A stretch of 64,000 nucleotides of DNA from Limosilactobacillus reuteri (GTDB lineage Bacteria; Bacillota; Bacilli; Lactobacillales; Lactobacillaceae), in assembly GCF_013694365.1 (NCBI RefSeq), contig NZ_CP059275.1, forward strand, positions 2,005,001 to 2,069,000, written 5' to 3'. The translations under genes were made by a program, and so were the position numbers. The stretch's first letter is position 1. Each line of letters starts with the position of its first letter. This document shows positions 45,727-56,249 of the stretch, piece after piece. Below the pieces are notes generated by a model. That model saw nothing but the letters and a program-made list of their open reading frames with translations. It did no database searches and was not told where the DNA came from.

Positions 45727-46449
45727 GCACGACTAAGTGATTATTTAGACCGCCATTATAAGCTTGCCGGTCAAACGATCTTTTTGGCCAGTGACGCTGG
45801 CCCAGGTTACGAACCAGCTAAGCTATTAAGTCTAGTTCCTCAAGGTGCACATGGTGAATACTTTCTCGACCGCTATCATTGTTTACAGAAAATTGAACAT
45901 ACTTTAGGCCGGCACAACGAATTAGCCATGCGAGCAATTAAAGCCGTTCGTCATCATGATCAAGCAGAGCTAACAATAATTTTAGATACTTATGAATCAC
46001 AAAACCTAACGGAAAAACAAGCAGACGACCTAATGCGTTTAAGAAAGTATCTACAGCGAAATTGGCGGTATATCCTCTCACCACAAATGCGTGGATTTAA
46101 GGATATTCATTTAATTGGTTCAGTCGAAAGTTCTCACCGGGCTTTTACTTACCGGATGAAGAAACAGGGCAAGTCATGGACTAAGCAGGGGGCTAAAGTC
46201 ATGATTGGTTTAATTGAAGCCCGAATGAATGGTGAACTGCAAGCTAGTTTAAATACAATCCTAGAACAATTAACAGTTCTTCCTCGAGTGGCTCAAACCA
46301 GCCTATTACAGGAAATGCATATTCGAACTGGAGAGTTTCTAAGAAAGGCACCGACAAAGCCGTCAATTGGAGCAGTACAAGGAATAATTCCGATTAACAC
46401 GGCCACAAGTAGACCAATGGGACAACTTTTTAAGGCACTAACCCACTAA
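45727..46449 (+). pseudogene. ISLre2 family transposase, C-terminal part, copy 1
   Basis: 240 codons without start codon: RLSDYLDRHYKLAGQTIFLASDAGPGYE in short pieces (RLSDYLDRHYKL, FLASDAGPGYEPAKLL), GEYFLDRYHCLQKIEHTLG, and GSVESSHRAFTYRMKKQGKSW. This matches the ISLre2/UPF0236 transposase C-terminal half. N-terminal half at 50200. Confidence 0.83.
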
Positions 46450-46474
46450 AACTGTATATTTAAAGGCTACCTAT
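46450..46474 (+). mobile_element. ISLre2 right terminus, first bases
   Basis: AACTGTATATTTAAAGGCTACCTAT follows the stop codon as in 41337-41363 (inverted), then stops at the join to copy 2. Confidence 0.6.
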
Positions 46475-47197
46475 GCACGACTAAGTGATTATTTAGACCG
46501 CCATTATAAGCTTGCCGGTCAAACGATCTTTTTGGCCAGTGACGCTGGCCCAGGTTACGAACCAGCTAAGCTATTAAGTCTAGTTCCTCAAGGTGCACAT
46601 GGTGAATACTTTCTCGACCGCTATCATTGTTTACAGAAAATTGAACATACTTTAGGCCGGCACAACGAATTAGCCATGCGAGCAATTAAAGCCGTTCGTC
46701 ATCATGATCAAGCAGAGCTAACAATAATTTTAGATACTTATGAATCACAAAACCTAACGGAAAAACAAGCAGACGACCTAATGCGTTTAAGAAAGTATCT
46801 ACAGCGAAATTGGCGGTATATCCTCTCACCACAAATGCGTGGATTTAAGGATATTCATTTAATTGGTTCAGTCGAAAGTTCTCACCGGGCTTTTACTTAC
46901 CGGATGAAGAAACAGGGCAAGTCATGGACTAAGCAGGGGGCTAAAGTCATGATTGGTTTAATTGAAGCCCGAATGAATGGTGAACTGCAAGCTAGTTTAA
47001 ATACAATCCTAGAACAATTAACAGTTCTTCCTCGAGTGGCTCAAACCAGCCTATTACAGGAAATGCATATTCGAACTGGAGAGTTTCTAAGAAAGGCACC
47101 GACAAAGCCGTCAATTGGAGCAGTACAAGGAATAATTCCGATTAACACGGCCACAAGTAGACCAATGGGACAACTTTTTAAGGCACTAACCCACTAA
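46475..47197 (+). pseudogene. ISLre2 family transposase, C-terminal part, copy 2
   Basis: Exact repeat of 45727-46449. Confidence 0.83.
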
Positions 47198-47322
47198 ATC
47201 GTTAGTTCGTCTATGGTAAGATGATGGTAGGTCATTTGTGGTGTCCTTTCTTTTGATGTATGGGTATTCAAAAGTCTACCACAAATGGCTTTTTATTTTT
47301 CTAACTTAATTTTACAAACCGC
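47198..47322 (-). mobile_element. IS30-B left end, inverted
   Basis: Reverse complement of 44095-44221 (about 125 bp): transposase start, leader and terminus. Confidence 0.78.
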
Positions 47323-47894
47323 GTATAATTATAGTAGAGAAGCACGGTTAAAACCAGCTGAATTATATTGTGTGAATTTGATTCAAGAAACTTATAAATG
47401 TAATGAGTGTATTAATTCTAATGGTAGCGATGTACTTGTCAGTAGTAAGATGCCACAGAGTCTTTTACCCCATAGTTACTTTTCGAGTACTATTTTAGCA
47501 AAAGTAGCAGAATTGAAGTTTAATCTTGCATTACCGTTTCATCGTCAAATTAAGCTTTGGCAAGCCATCGGCTTACAAGTTGATGCCCGATTATTGGCGG
47601 CGAACATCATTAAGGTTAGTCAAACTTACCTTGAACCACTGTACGATTATTTACAAAGATTAGTCAAAAAAGAACCGGTAATTCATATGGATGAAACACC
47701 ATTTAAAGTAATTGCTGAATCTAATGGAAATGGCTATTTTTGGGTAACGCGATCAACGAAAGAATTCAGTAAACATCAAATTACCATGTTTCATTACTAT
47801 AATACCCGAGCTGGCAAAACTGTTGGACAGATTCTTGGTCAGCAATATAGTGGAGTTATTATGTGTGATGGCTATGGCGGATATAGTGATCGAT
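47323..47894 (+). pseudogene. tnpC: IS66 transposase TnpC, central catalytic part
   Basis: About 190 codons: CVNLIQETYKCNECINSNGS with a zinc-finger-like C-x-x-C, SFFS-type HSYFSSTILAKVAELKF, LPFHRQIKLWQAIG, and the DDE region VIHMDETPFKVI (first Asp) and VIMCDGYGGYSDRLYA (second Asp). Truncated at both ends, where IS30-B termini lie; one side may be a real IS30-B insertion into this IS66. Confidence 0.82.
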
Positions 47895-47929
47895 TATACG
47901 CGGTTTGTAAAATTAAGTTAGAAAAATAA
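47895..47929 (+). mobile_element. IS30-B left terminus next to IS66
   Basis: CGCGGTTTGTAAAATTAAG begins right after the IS66 codons SDRLYA and runs to TAA. Confidence 0.6.
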
Positions 47930-48056
47930 GGCATCTTACTACTGACAAGTACATCGCTACCATTAGAATTAATACACTCATTACATTTATAAGTTTCTTG
48001 AATCAAATTCACACAATATAATTCAGCTGGTTTTAACCGTGCTTCTCTACTATATA
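47930..48056 (-). repeat. IS66 TnpC fragment, inverted (127 bp)
   Basis: Reverse complement of 47325-47456 region (codons SREARLKPAELY to SSKMP). Second inverted copy at 52591-52716. Confidence 0.82.
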
Positions 48057-48593
48057 GAGAGTTAAATTAAAGAATATTCTAATGGCATCTACAGATAAAC
48101 GAATATCTAAGATGAAAGCTTATAAGTATGCCGATCGATTAATCGATCTCGCCCAAAAATCATATCCGGCTGTTTCTGGTGATGCCATTCAGGTTGATGA
48201 AGTTCGCTACTATGCTCGCCAATTAATTGCCTTAACCCGTAAAAAGGAAGAGGTTATCAAGCGGATGGAATCTATTGCCCAGCGCTTGCCAGAGTATATC
48301 CTATACTGCTCTTTTCCGGGAATTGGGAAACAGACTGCGGCTCAGTTAATGGGAGAATTGGGCGACATTAGTCGCTTTGACAATGCTAATCAGCTTAATG
48401 CCTTTGTTGGAATTGATATTCGTCGTTACCAATCTGGAACCTATTTAGGTCAAGATCATATTAATAAGCGTGGAAACCCGATTGCCCGTAAGCTCTTATA
48501 TTTTACTGTAGGTAATATGATCCGCCAACAACACGCTAATTCTAATCATATTGTTGACTATTACTATCGTTTAAATCGAGTAGGAGATAATTG
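48057..48593 (+). pseudogene. IS110 family transposase, C-terminal part (interrupted)
   Basis: Codons RVKLKNILMASTDKRISK onwards, the transposase_20 helix-hairpin-helix SFPGIGKQTAAQLMGELGDI and the conserved AFVGIDIRRYQSG, KRGNPIARKLLY. The frame ends YYRLNRVGDN because a group II intron end follows at 48594. The N-terminal DEDD part is at 51753. Confidence 0.87.
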
Positions 48594-48699
48594 ATTAGTT
48601 CAATTATCGACCTCTCACACCACCGTACGTACGGTTCCGTATACGGCGGTTCGACAACTTAATCACATTGAATTGACTGGAGCGTCTTGGACATATTCA
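48594..48699 (-). mobile_element. Group II intron 3' end inserted antisense in IS110
   Basis: Minus strand: from the end of the RT gene (ATGTCCAAGACGCTCCAG), through domain V (GCCGTATACGGAACCGTACG) and domain VI to the terminal AAT at 48594. The adjoining exon is IS110 transposase sequence, seen again at 63985-64000, so this junction is supported twice. Confidence 0.82.
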
Positions 48700-49236
48700 A
48701 GAGTTAAATTAAAGAATATTCTAATGGCATCTACAGATAAACGAATATCTAAGATGAAAGCTTATAAGTATGCCGATCGATTAATCGATCTCGCCCAAAA
48801 ATCATATCCGGCTGTTTCTGGTGATGCCATTCAGGTTGATGAAGTTCGCTACTATGCTCGCCAATTAATTGCCTTAACCCGTAAAAAGGAAGAGGTTATC
48901 AAGCGGATGGAATCTATTGCCCAGCGCTTGCCAGAGTATATCCTATACTGCTCTTTTCCGGGAATTGGGAAACAGACTGCGGCTCAGTTAATGGGAGAAT
49001 TGGGCGACATTAGTCGCTTTGACAATGCTAATCAGCTTAATGCCTTTGTTGGAATTGATATTCGTCGTTACCAATCTGGAACCTATTTAGGTCAAGATCA
49101 TATTAATAAGCGTGGAAACCCGATTGCCCGTAAGCTCTTATATTTTACTGTAGGTAATATGATCCGCCAACAACACGCTAATTCTAATCATATTGTTGAC
49201 TATTACTATCGTTTAAATCGAGTAGGAGATAATTGA
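48700..49236 (+). pseudogene. IS110 family transposase, C-terminal part, copy 2
   Basis: Exact repeat of 48057-48593 plus the stop codon TGA created at the edge. Confidence 0.85.
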
Positions 49237-49363
49237 CTATCTCGTCCCTGAAGCCGTTTAACGATGATAAGACGACTCTTACGCTCGACAAACGTAGCTA
49301 TTGCTTGACCTTTACGCTTTCCAGATAAAACTGTATCTGCTTCAAAGTGACCTGAGGTATGAC
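49237..49363 (-). repeat. IS30-D transposase fragment, inverted (127 bp)
   Basis: Reverse complement of about 49828-49952 (codons HTSGHFEADTVLSGKRKGQ to LQGRD). Confidence 0.8.
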
Positions 49364-49951
49364 ATGGGCACCACTATTTTATCATTTGAAGACCGTGTTG
49401 TCATCGAAACTCTTCGTTATGAAAACCGCTCCCTTAAATACATCGCTGATCACCTTGGCTTCAGTAAAACCACGATCTTTAATGAGGTTCATCGTTTGAC
49501 TGGTGAATATCACGCAGTTAAAGCTCAAGTTGATTATGAAGCTAAACTTAGTCATCGTGGGCGTAAAACCATCTTAACGACTAACCTCAAGCGATTAATT
49601 GAAGAAAAGATTAAGATCCAAAAATGGTCGATTGAACAAGTGGCTCATGTAGTTAGAATCGCCTACAAGACCATCTACAACTGGATTGATCAAGGAGTAT
49701 TGGATATTGGCGTGGCTGATTTACCTGACCATGGAATTCGCCGCCGACGAGCCAAAGAAACCCGTGGGACTTTTAGCCATGGACGTTCCATTGAAGATCG
49801 TCCCACTGAAGTTATTGACCGTCATACCTCAGGTCACTTTGAAGCAGATACAGTTTTATCTGGAAAGCGTAAAGGTCAAGCAATAGCTACGTTTGTCGAG
49901 CGTAAGAGTCGTCTTATCATCGTTAAACGGCTTCAGGGACGAGATAAGGGA
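49364..49951 (+). pseudogene. IS30-D transposase, N-terminal half
   Basis: 195 codons from ATG: MGTTILSFEDRVVIETLRYE, HTH region ADHLGFSKTTIFNEVHRL, second HTH WSIEQVAHVVRIAYKTIYNW, then GHFEADTVLSG with the first DDE Asp. A different IS30 member from A and B. Missing the C-terminal DDE part. Confidence 0.85.
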
Positions 49952-50074
49952 GCGGTTTTCATAACGAAGAGTTTCGATGACAACACGGTCTTCAAATGAT
50001 AAAATAGTGGTGCCCATAAAGGTCCTTCTTTCTAATGGAATGTTGTGGTGACACCATTAAAGACCTTTATGGAA
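49952..50074 (-). mobile_element. IS30-D left end with transposase start, inverted
   Basis: Minus strand: leader with GAAGGACCTTT just before ATG at 50018 and the first ~22 codons (MGTTILSFEDRV). An inverted repeat AAAGGTC..GACCTTT spans 50019-50070. Confidence 0.75.
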
Positions 50075-50199
50075 AAAAGAAAAGACCAGTAGCCTTTAGT
50101 GTGTCGAATACTAAGCAAAGGCAGGTCTTTCCTCATGGATATTTTAACAGAAATCGAGCAGAATTTGGTGAAATCAGGCAGTTTATTTGAAGCTGAACA
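50075..50199 (+). mobile_element. ISLre2 left end and transposase start
   Basis: Leader AAAGACCAGTAGCCTTTAG.. with AAAGGCAGGTCTTT before ATG at 50135, then 21 codons that are repeated from 50200. Confidence 0.78.
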
Positions 50200-50740
50200 A
50201 TGGATATTTTAACAGAAATCGAGCAGAATTTGGTGAAATCAGGCAGTTTATTTGAAGCTGAACAGATTATTTTAAAAGGGGTATTGGAGTTAGGACAAGT
50301 AATCATGCAAAACTTTTTGGAAAGCTTAGATCGAAGCTTAAAGTCCCAAGCTCCAGCGAACTATCAAGTAATCAATAAACAGCCACGGACGCTTAACTTT
50401 ATCTTTGGCCCGGTGACTTTTCAACGACGGTATTATCAGGCTGGGACAAAGAAACATGAATTTTACTTAGACCAACAATTAAAAATTAAACCACGTCGTC
50501 GTTTATCGCCACACTACTTAATGATGATGGCTAAGATTGCCCAAACAACTACAATGCGCAATACTGCCGACATTTTAAACCTTGTATTTGACAGCGGAAT
50601 TACTGCCGATTCGGTAATGCACGCCGTGCATGAGTTAGGAAATCAGGTAGCTAAACAAACTCAAGCAAAAGAACACCAAGCTACTCCTCGCCATATGCCT
50701 AAAAATTTAACTATTGAGGGTGATGCCTTTATGATTAAAT
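50200..50740 (+). pseudogene. ISLre2 family transposase, N-terminal part
   Basis: 180 codons: MDILTEIEQNLVKSGSLFEA, FGPVTFQRRYYQAGTKKHE, LDQQLKIKPRRRLSPHYL and the DxxD-like LTIEGDAFMIK at the end, where the catalytic region begins. Joins to its own repeated 3' end. The central part of the transposase is absent from the window. Confidence 0.84.
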
Positions 50741-50864
50741 AATGCACGCCGTGCATGAGTTAGGAAATCAGGTAGCTAAACAAACTCAAGCAAAAGAACA
50801 CCAAGCTACTCCTCGCCATATGCCTAAAAATTTAACTATTGAGGGTGATGCCTTTATGATTAAA
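50741..50864 (+). repeat. Repeat of the ISLre2 fragment's 3' part
   Basis: Repeats 50618-50740 (codons MHAVHELGNQVAKQTQ to EGDAFMIK), about 124 bp. Confidence 0.82.
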
Positions 50865-50866
50865 GG

Positions 50867-51451
50867 CCAGCAACCAAGGTACCAGTAGCAGATACCACCA
50901 ACTTAACTGAAACTGAAAAAGATCAAGTTAAGAAGAATGTGGAAGACGCTAATAAGGGTAACTTCCCAGATGGCACTACAGTTACAGTAGGTGATGATGG
51001 TACAGCAACGATTAACTACAAAGATGGTTCCAAGGACACCATCCCAGGTGACCAATTAGTTCAAGGCCAAAAGGGCGATACAACTGATGCTGGTAAGATC
51101 ACACCAACTGTTCCAGGCGACAAGGTAACTGTTAAGGATCCAAGTCACTTAACTGATGATGAAAAGAATCAAGTTAAGAACAACGTCGATAATGCTAACA
51201 AGGATAAGTTCCCAGCTGGCACTACAGTTACAGTAGGCGATGACGGTACAGCTACAGTAACTTACCCAGATGGTTCAAAGGATACTATTCCAGGTGACCA
51301 ATTAGTTCAAGGCCAAAAGGGCGACACAACTGATGCTGGTAAGATCACACCAACTGTTCCAGGCGACAAGGTAACTGTTAAGGATCCAAGTCACTTAACT
51401 GATGATGAAAAGAATCAAGTTAAGAACAACGTCGATAATGCTAACAAGGAT
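50867..51451 (+). CDS. Rib-repeat surface adhesin, internal fragment
   Basis: 195 codons without start or stop codon of its own: three Rib-type units (TNLTETEKDQVKKNVEDANK; HLTDDEKNQVKNNVDNANK twice), each followed by TVTVGDDGTAT, YPDG or YKDG-SKDTIPG, and the linker DQLVQGQKGDTTDAGKITP. Same family as 1987-2661 and probably the repeat region of that LPXTG protein. The identical second and third units explain why assembly broke here. Confidence 0.84.
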
Positions 51452-51752
51452 CCTGGAATAGTATCCTTTGAACCATCTGGGTAAGTTACTGTAGCTGTAC
51501 CGTCATCGCCTACTGTAACTGTAGTGCCAGCTGGGAACTTATCCTTGTTAGCATTATCGACGTTGTTCTTAACTTGATTCTTTTCATCATCAGTTAAGTG
51601 ACTTGGATCCTTGCTGTACCATCATCACCTACTGTAACTGTAGTGCCATCTGGGAAGTTACCCTTATTAGCGTCTTCCACATTCTTCTTAACTTGATCTT
51701 TTTCAGTTTCAGTTAAGTTGGTGGTATCTGCTACTGGTACCTTGGTTGCTGG
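51452..51752 (-). repeat. Inverted Rib-repeat fragments
   Basis: Two reverse-complement pieces back to back: 51452-51610 mirrors the YPDG repeat unit, and 51611-51752 mirrors 50867-51010. Confidence 0.84.
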
Positions 51753-52335
51753 AGCGGGGTTTAATGCTCTACGAGATATGATTAAGAAAGCTCAGAAGCC
51801 AATTATCTACTTTGAAGCGACTGGAATTTATTCGCGAGTAATTGAACATTTCTGTGAGACCAATGGTCTCCGCTTTTGCCGTCTTAATCCACTAGAACTT
51901 CATTTAAAGTCCGAGAGTCTACGACGAGTTAAGACCGATCAGAAAGACGCTCATCGGATTGCGCTCACTGTCCAGGAAAATGCTTTTCGATTAACAGTTC
52001 CTTGGAAAAAAGACTATCTTCAGTTACATGAGCTTAGTCGGTTCTATAATCAGCTCAATGCTGATTGGAACTATCGTCTAAATCATCTTCATACTGCACT
52101 TGAACAAGTTTTTCCAGAACTTAAGCAATTATTTGTAAATAGAACATCTAAATTAGCGTTGAATATCGTGGAGCTTTTTCCTCATCCAGCACTAGTTAGG
52201 CCTTATTCGAGAGTTAAATTAAAGAATATTCTAATGGCATCTACAGATAAACGAATATCTAAGATGAAAGCTTATAAGTATGCCGATCGATTAATCGATC
52301 TCGCCCAAAAATCATATCCGGCTGTTTCTGGTGAT
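51753..52335 (+). pseudogene. IS110 family transposase, N-terminal and middle part
   Basis: About 190 codons: IYFEATGIYSRVIEHFC (the Glu of the DEDD centre) and SLRRVKTDQKDAHRIALTVQ (two Asp), then a helical linker to RVKLKNILMASTDKRI. The first Asp near the N-terminus is cut off. Overlaps 48057 by 127 bp, so the two parts rebuild one gene. IS110 elements use a bridge RNA from their non-coding ends, but those ends are not present here. Confidence 0.86.
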
Positions 52336-52590
52336 ATCACCAGAAACAGCCGGATATGATTTTTGGGCGAGATCGATTAATCGATCGGCATACTTATAAG
52401 CTTTCATCTTAGATATTCGTTTATCTGTAGATGCCATTAGAATATTCTTTAATTTAACTCTCGCAAAAGCGGAGACCATTGGTCTCACAGAAATGTTCAA
52501 TTACTCGCGAATAAATTCCAGTCGCTTCAAAGTAGATAATTGGCTTCTGAGCTTTCTTAATCATATCTCGTAGAGCATTAAACCCCGCTG
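52336..52590 (-). repeat. Inverted IS110 fragments
   Basis: 52336-52462 mirrors 52209-52335 head-to-head at GTGATATCAC, and 52463-52590 mirrors 51760-51888. Each piece is about 127 bp. Confidence 0.84.
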
Positions 52591-52716
52591 GCATCTTACT
52601 ACTGACAAGTACATCGCTACCATTAGAATTAATACACTCATTACATTTATAAGTTTCTTGAATCAAATTCACACAATATAATTCAGCTGGTTTTAACCGT
52701 GCTTCTCTACTATATA
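52591..52716 (-). repeat. IS66 TnpC fragment, inverted, second copy
   Basis: Same as 47930-48056: reverse complement of the zinc-finger region of TnpC. Confidence 0.82.
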
Positions 52717-53034
52717 ATGAAGCAAACAGCGGAAGAACAAATCAAAGAACTTAAACAACAATTAGCTATGGCCAATGAAAAGATTGCTCAATTAACAGCT
52801 ATTATCAAACTTCAAAAGAACCAAATATTTGGGAAAAAAACTGAAGTAATGGAGCCCGTCGTTGATGGACAACAATCCTTATTTAGTGAGCAAGAAATGG
52901 ATCAACTTCAAGATCCTGATATTTCAGTCACGGAAGTGACTGAAAAGAAAATAAAGCAAGTGGTGCGTCACCGGAAAGCAAAACAATCTGGTCAGCGGAC
53001 CACTTTTTTAGATGGTTTACCACAGGTTGAATAA
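52717..53034 (+). pseudogene. tnpC: IS66 transposase TnpC, N-terminal coiled coil
   Basis: 105 codons from ATG: MKQTAEEQIKELKQQLAMAN and KIAQLTAIIKLQKNQIFGKK (leucine-zipper-like coiled coil plus the QIFGKKTE motif), then an acidic linker and RHRKAKQSGQRTTFLDGLP. Ends at a TAA formed by the junction. Continues in 47323 in the real gene. Confidence 0.83.
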
Positions 53035-53162
53035 TTCATTGGCCATAGCTAATTGTTGTTTAAGTTCTTTGATTTGTTCTTCCGCTGTTTGCTTCATGGT
53101 ACGTCACCTCCTTTGAATTATTCTTTGGTAATTATATCAAAGAATTCTTCTTTTAAATAGAG
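53035..53162 (-). mobile_element. IS66 tnpC leader and start, inverted
   Basis: Reverse complement of about 13392-13519: ribosome binding site AAAGGAGGTGAC and the first 21 codons. Confidence 0.82.
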
Positions 53163-53182
53163 GGAAAAGAGGTTATATAAAT

Positions 53183-53641
53183 ATGGCTAATAAATTAAAT
53201 AGCTTAGCCCATACGAAGTGGTTATGTAAGTATCACATCGTATTCATACCAAAGTATAGACGTAAAGCGATCTTCAATCAATACCGAAGAGACCTGAGAG
53301 ATTATATTCGTTTGTTGTGCAAATATAAGGGAGTAGAAATAATTGAAGGTCATATGATGCCAGATCATGTGCACTTATTAGTAAGTATTCCGCCGAAGCT
53401 AAGTGTATCGCAGTTTATGGGATACTTAAAAGGGAAAAGTGCATTAATGATGTTTGATCGACATGCAAACTTAAAATACAAATATGGGAACCGACATTTT
53501 TGGGCTGAAGGCTACTATGTAAGTACAGTTGGATTGAATGAATCCACGATAAAGAAGTATATCCGAGATCAAGAGAAACATGATATAGCAATGGATAAGC
53601 TAACAAGTGTGGAATATTCAGACCCTTTTAAGGGTAAGTGA
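53183..53641 (+). CDS. tnpA: IS200 family TnpA, Y1 transposase
   Basis: 152 residues, complete. HTKWLCKYHIVFIPKYRRK opening, HUH motif MMPDHVHLLVSIPP, YKYGNRHFWAEGYYVSTVG, and catalytic Tyr in KKYIRDQEKHD. This single-strand transposase has no accessory TnpB. GAGG lies ~10 nt before the ATG. A different element from the tnpA at 21251. Confidence 0.93.
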   Translation: MANKLNSLAHTKWLCKYHIVFIPKYRRKAIFNQYRRDLRDYIRLLCKYKGVEIIEGHMMPDHVHLLVSIPPKLSVSQFMGYLKGKSALMMFDRHANLKYKYGNRHFWAEGYYVSTVGLNESTIKKYIRDQEKHDIAMDKLTSVEYSDPFKGK

Positions 53642-53732
53642 GGTAGTACAAACACCGCTTAAAGCGGTGGCAAAGTAGTCAGAGCATTTTGGCTTGAGCA
53701 AAGCGAAAGCCAGCGCCTTGAGACGCCGGCTT
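53642..53732 (+). mobile_element. IS200 right end
   Basis: Hairpin CACCGCTTAAAGCGGTG and the downstream GCAAAGTAGTCAGAGC; also at 13617-13709 and inverted at 5244-5378. Confidence 0.75.
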
Positions 53733-54191
53733 ATGGCTAATAAATTAAATAGCTTAGCCCATACGAAGTGGTTATGTAAGTATCACATCGTATTCATACC
53801 AAAGTATAGACGTAAAGCGATCTTCAATCAATACCGAAGAGACCTGAGAGATTATATTCGTTTGTTGTGCAAATATAAGGGAGTAGAAATAATTGAAGGT
53901 CATATGATGCCAGATCATGTGCACTTATTAGTAAGTATTCCGCCGAAGCTAAGTGTATCGCAGTTTATGGGATACTTAAAAGGGAAAAGTGCATTAATGA
54001 TGTTTGATCGACATGCAAACTTAAAATACAAATATGGGAACCGACATTTTTGGGCTGAAGGCTACTATGTAAGTACAGTTGGATTGAATGAATCCACGAT
54101 AAAGAAGTATATCCGAGATCAAGAGAAACATGATATAGCAATGGATAAGCTAACAAGTGTGGAATATTCAGACCCTTTTAAGGGTAAGTGA
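53733..54191 (+). CDS. tnpA: IS200 family TnpA, copy 2
   Basis: Base-for-base repeat of 53183-53641 from the ATG, without ribosome binding site. The open frame further upstream (from 53694) is right-end DNA. Confidence 0.88.
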   Translation: MANKLNSLAHTKWLCKYHIVFIPKYRRKAIFNQYRRDLRDYIRLLCKYKGVEIIEGHMMPDHVHLLVSIPPKLSVSQFMGYLKGKSALMMFDRHANLKYKYGNRHFWAEGYYVSTVGLNESTIKKYIRDQEKHDIAMDKLTSVEYSDPFKGK

Positions 54192-54195
54192 AACA

Positions 54196-54753
54196 TGATC
54201 GTGAACTTGTGTTAACTCACTAAATTCTGAACCGTTGTCAGAGGTTATTGTCTTAAAGATGCGATAGTAAGCATCTGTGCCCATTTTCTGGCGTAAATTT
54301 ATAAAGAACTGATTTACTACATGCGCAGTTTTACCAGCAATTTTACTCGTGATATTAACTCGTGAAAGGCGATCAGTCATTACTAGTACAACACTGTCAT
54401 TACCTTTTTTCTGTCCCTGAACTGTATCTAGTTCCCAATGGCCAATTTCGGACCGTTGGTCCGCAGTTTGAGGTCGTTCAGCAATATTAGGCCCTAAGCA
54501 CCTTTTAGTTTGCGGATGAGTTCGATGATGCTTACGTTTAGGTTTTTCAAAGAGGTCTAAATTGGACGTACGAAGCACACCCTCATTAATCCATTGATAT
54601 AAAGTTACAACCGACTTTGGGATCAGAGTGCCATCATTCATTAAATCTCGAGCCTTATAAATAACCGCTTGTGGGGAGTAATGGTGGTCGTCAAACTCAC
54701 CAAGCATTAGCTGATCAGCTAATCGTAAAAATTGCTTTGAAGAATAATATAAG
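54196..54753 (-). pseudogene. IS30-A transposase middle part, second variant, inverted
   Basis: Mirror of 54754-55311 around AAGCTT at 54751-54756. Confidence 0.83.
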
Positions 54754-55311
54754 CTTATATTATTCTTCAAAGCAATTTTTACGATTAGCTGATCAGCTAA
54801 TGCTTGGTGAGTTTGACGACCACCATTACTCCCCACAAGCGGTTATTTATAAGGCTCGAGATTTAATGAATGATGGCACTCTGATCCCAAAGTCGGTTGT
54901 AACTTTATATCAATGGATTAATGAGGGTGTGCTTCGTACGTCCAATTTAGACCTCTTTGAAAAACCTAAACGTAAGCATCATCGAACTCATCCGCAAACT
55001 AAAAGGTGCTTAGGGCCTAATATTGCTGAACGACCTCAAACTGCGGACCAACGGTCCGAAATTGGCCATTGGGAACTAGATACAGTTCAGGGACAGAAAA
55101 AAGGTAATGACAGTGTTGTACTAGTAATGACTGATCGCCTTTCACGAGTTAATATCACGAGTAAAATTGCTGGTAAAACTGCGCATGTAGTAAATCAGTT
55201 CTTTATAAATTTACGCCAGAAAATGGGCACAGATGCTTACTATCGCATCTTTAAGACAATAACCTCTGACAACGGTTCAGAATTTAGTGAGTTAACACAA
55301 GTTCACGATCA
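54754..55311 (+). pseudogene. IS30-A transposase middle part, second variant
   Basis: About 185 codons from LYYSSKQFLRL to ELTQVHDH. Differs from 45044-45598 at a few residues (HPQTKR, IAERPQ, QKKGND, AHVVN), so at least two IS30-A copies exist in the source genome. Confidence 0.84.
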
Positions 55312-55314
55312 TGT

Positions 55315-55439
55315 TTCTATTTTAGAGCTGGTCGATTGCCAATGGGTAAAATTAAGAATGTCACTGTTCGTCTGAACGTTGCTGGTCAATATTACATTAC
55401 TGTTTTAGTGGAAAGCGAAAACCAAACTCTTCCTAAAAC
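55315..55439 (+). repeat. tnpB fragment (repeated at 55442)
   Basis: Codons FRAGRLPMGKIKNV to ENQTLPKT, about 125 bp, repeated directly afterwards. Confidence 0.82.
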
Positions 55440-55998
55440 AAGTATTTTAGAGCTGGTCGATTGCCAATGGGTAAAATTAAGAATGTCACTGTTCGTCTGA
55501 ACGTTGCTGGTCAATATTACATTACTGTTTTAGTGGAAAGCGAAAACCAAACTCTTCCTAAAACAAGTAAATATATTGGTGGCGATTTAGGACTTAAGTC
55601 ATTACTTAATCTTTCAGATGGATGCAAGGAACCGATCAATCATTTTGAAGACAAATACCATAAAAAGTTGTATCGTTGGGAGAAATTACGTAGTCGTCGG
55701 TTCTTAAAGGCTCAGCAGGAAATCGCCTGGGATCATCATAATAAAGTGTTAGTTCCACGGCAATTAGATGATTTTAAGAATTATCAGAAAGCTCGTATTA
55801 TGGTGGCGAAGTATCGGCAAAAGATTGCCAACCAACGGTTGGATCAGCTACAAAAATTCACTACTAAATTGGTCAAAAAGTACGACATCATTGTGTTGGA
55901 AAAACTTAATACTAAGGGAATGATGAAGAATCACCATTTAGCTAGAGCAATCGCTAACGCTAGCTGGTCAAAATTAGTAGATATGTTGCAATATAAGT
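55440..55998 (+). pseudogene. tnpB: IS605-type TnpB, RuvC part
   Basis: About 185 codons continuing 20579-21112: KYIGGDLGLKSLLNLSDG contains the first RuvC Asp (GGDLG), IVLEKLNTKGMMKNHHLARAI the catalytic Glu (VLEKLN), then NASWSKLVDMLQYKC with the first Cys of the zinc ribbon. The third RuvC Asp and the rest of the zinc ribbon are missing. Joined with the N-terminal part this would be an otherwise normal TnpB nuclease. Confidence 0.84.
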
Positions 55999-56123
55999 GT
56001 AAAAGTACGACATCATTGTGTTGGAAAAACTTAATACTAAGGGAATGATGAAGAATCACCATTTAGCTAGAGCAATCGCTAACGCTAGCTGGTCAAAATT
56101 AGTAGATATGTTGCAATATAAGT
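55999..56123 (+). repeat. Repeat of the tnpB 3' part
   Basis: Repeats 55875-55998 (KKYDIIVLEKLN to LQYKC), about 125 bp. Confidence 0.82.
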
Positions 56124-56249
56124 GTGACTCGCCAGTCAGCGAACTCCTTCCCATTGTCGAAGGTAATCGACTTGAAGAAGTGGGGTGGAAACTTTGCCAA
56201 CCATTCCTGTAAGTGCTGGATCACACTGGTGGCCGTCTTACTATGGACG
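56124..56249 (-). repeat. IS30-B fragment, inverted
   Basis: Reverse complement of about 56674-56801 (codons NVHSKTATSVIQHLQEW to FDNGKEFADWR). Confidence 0.82.

Noticed and set aside
50867..51451. Direct repeats as a possible CRISPR or integration array
   Set aside because: Unit length ~240 bp, fully coding (Rib domains).
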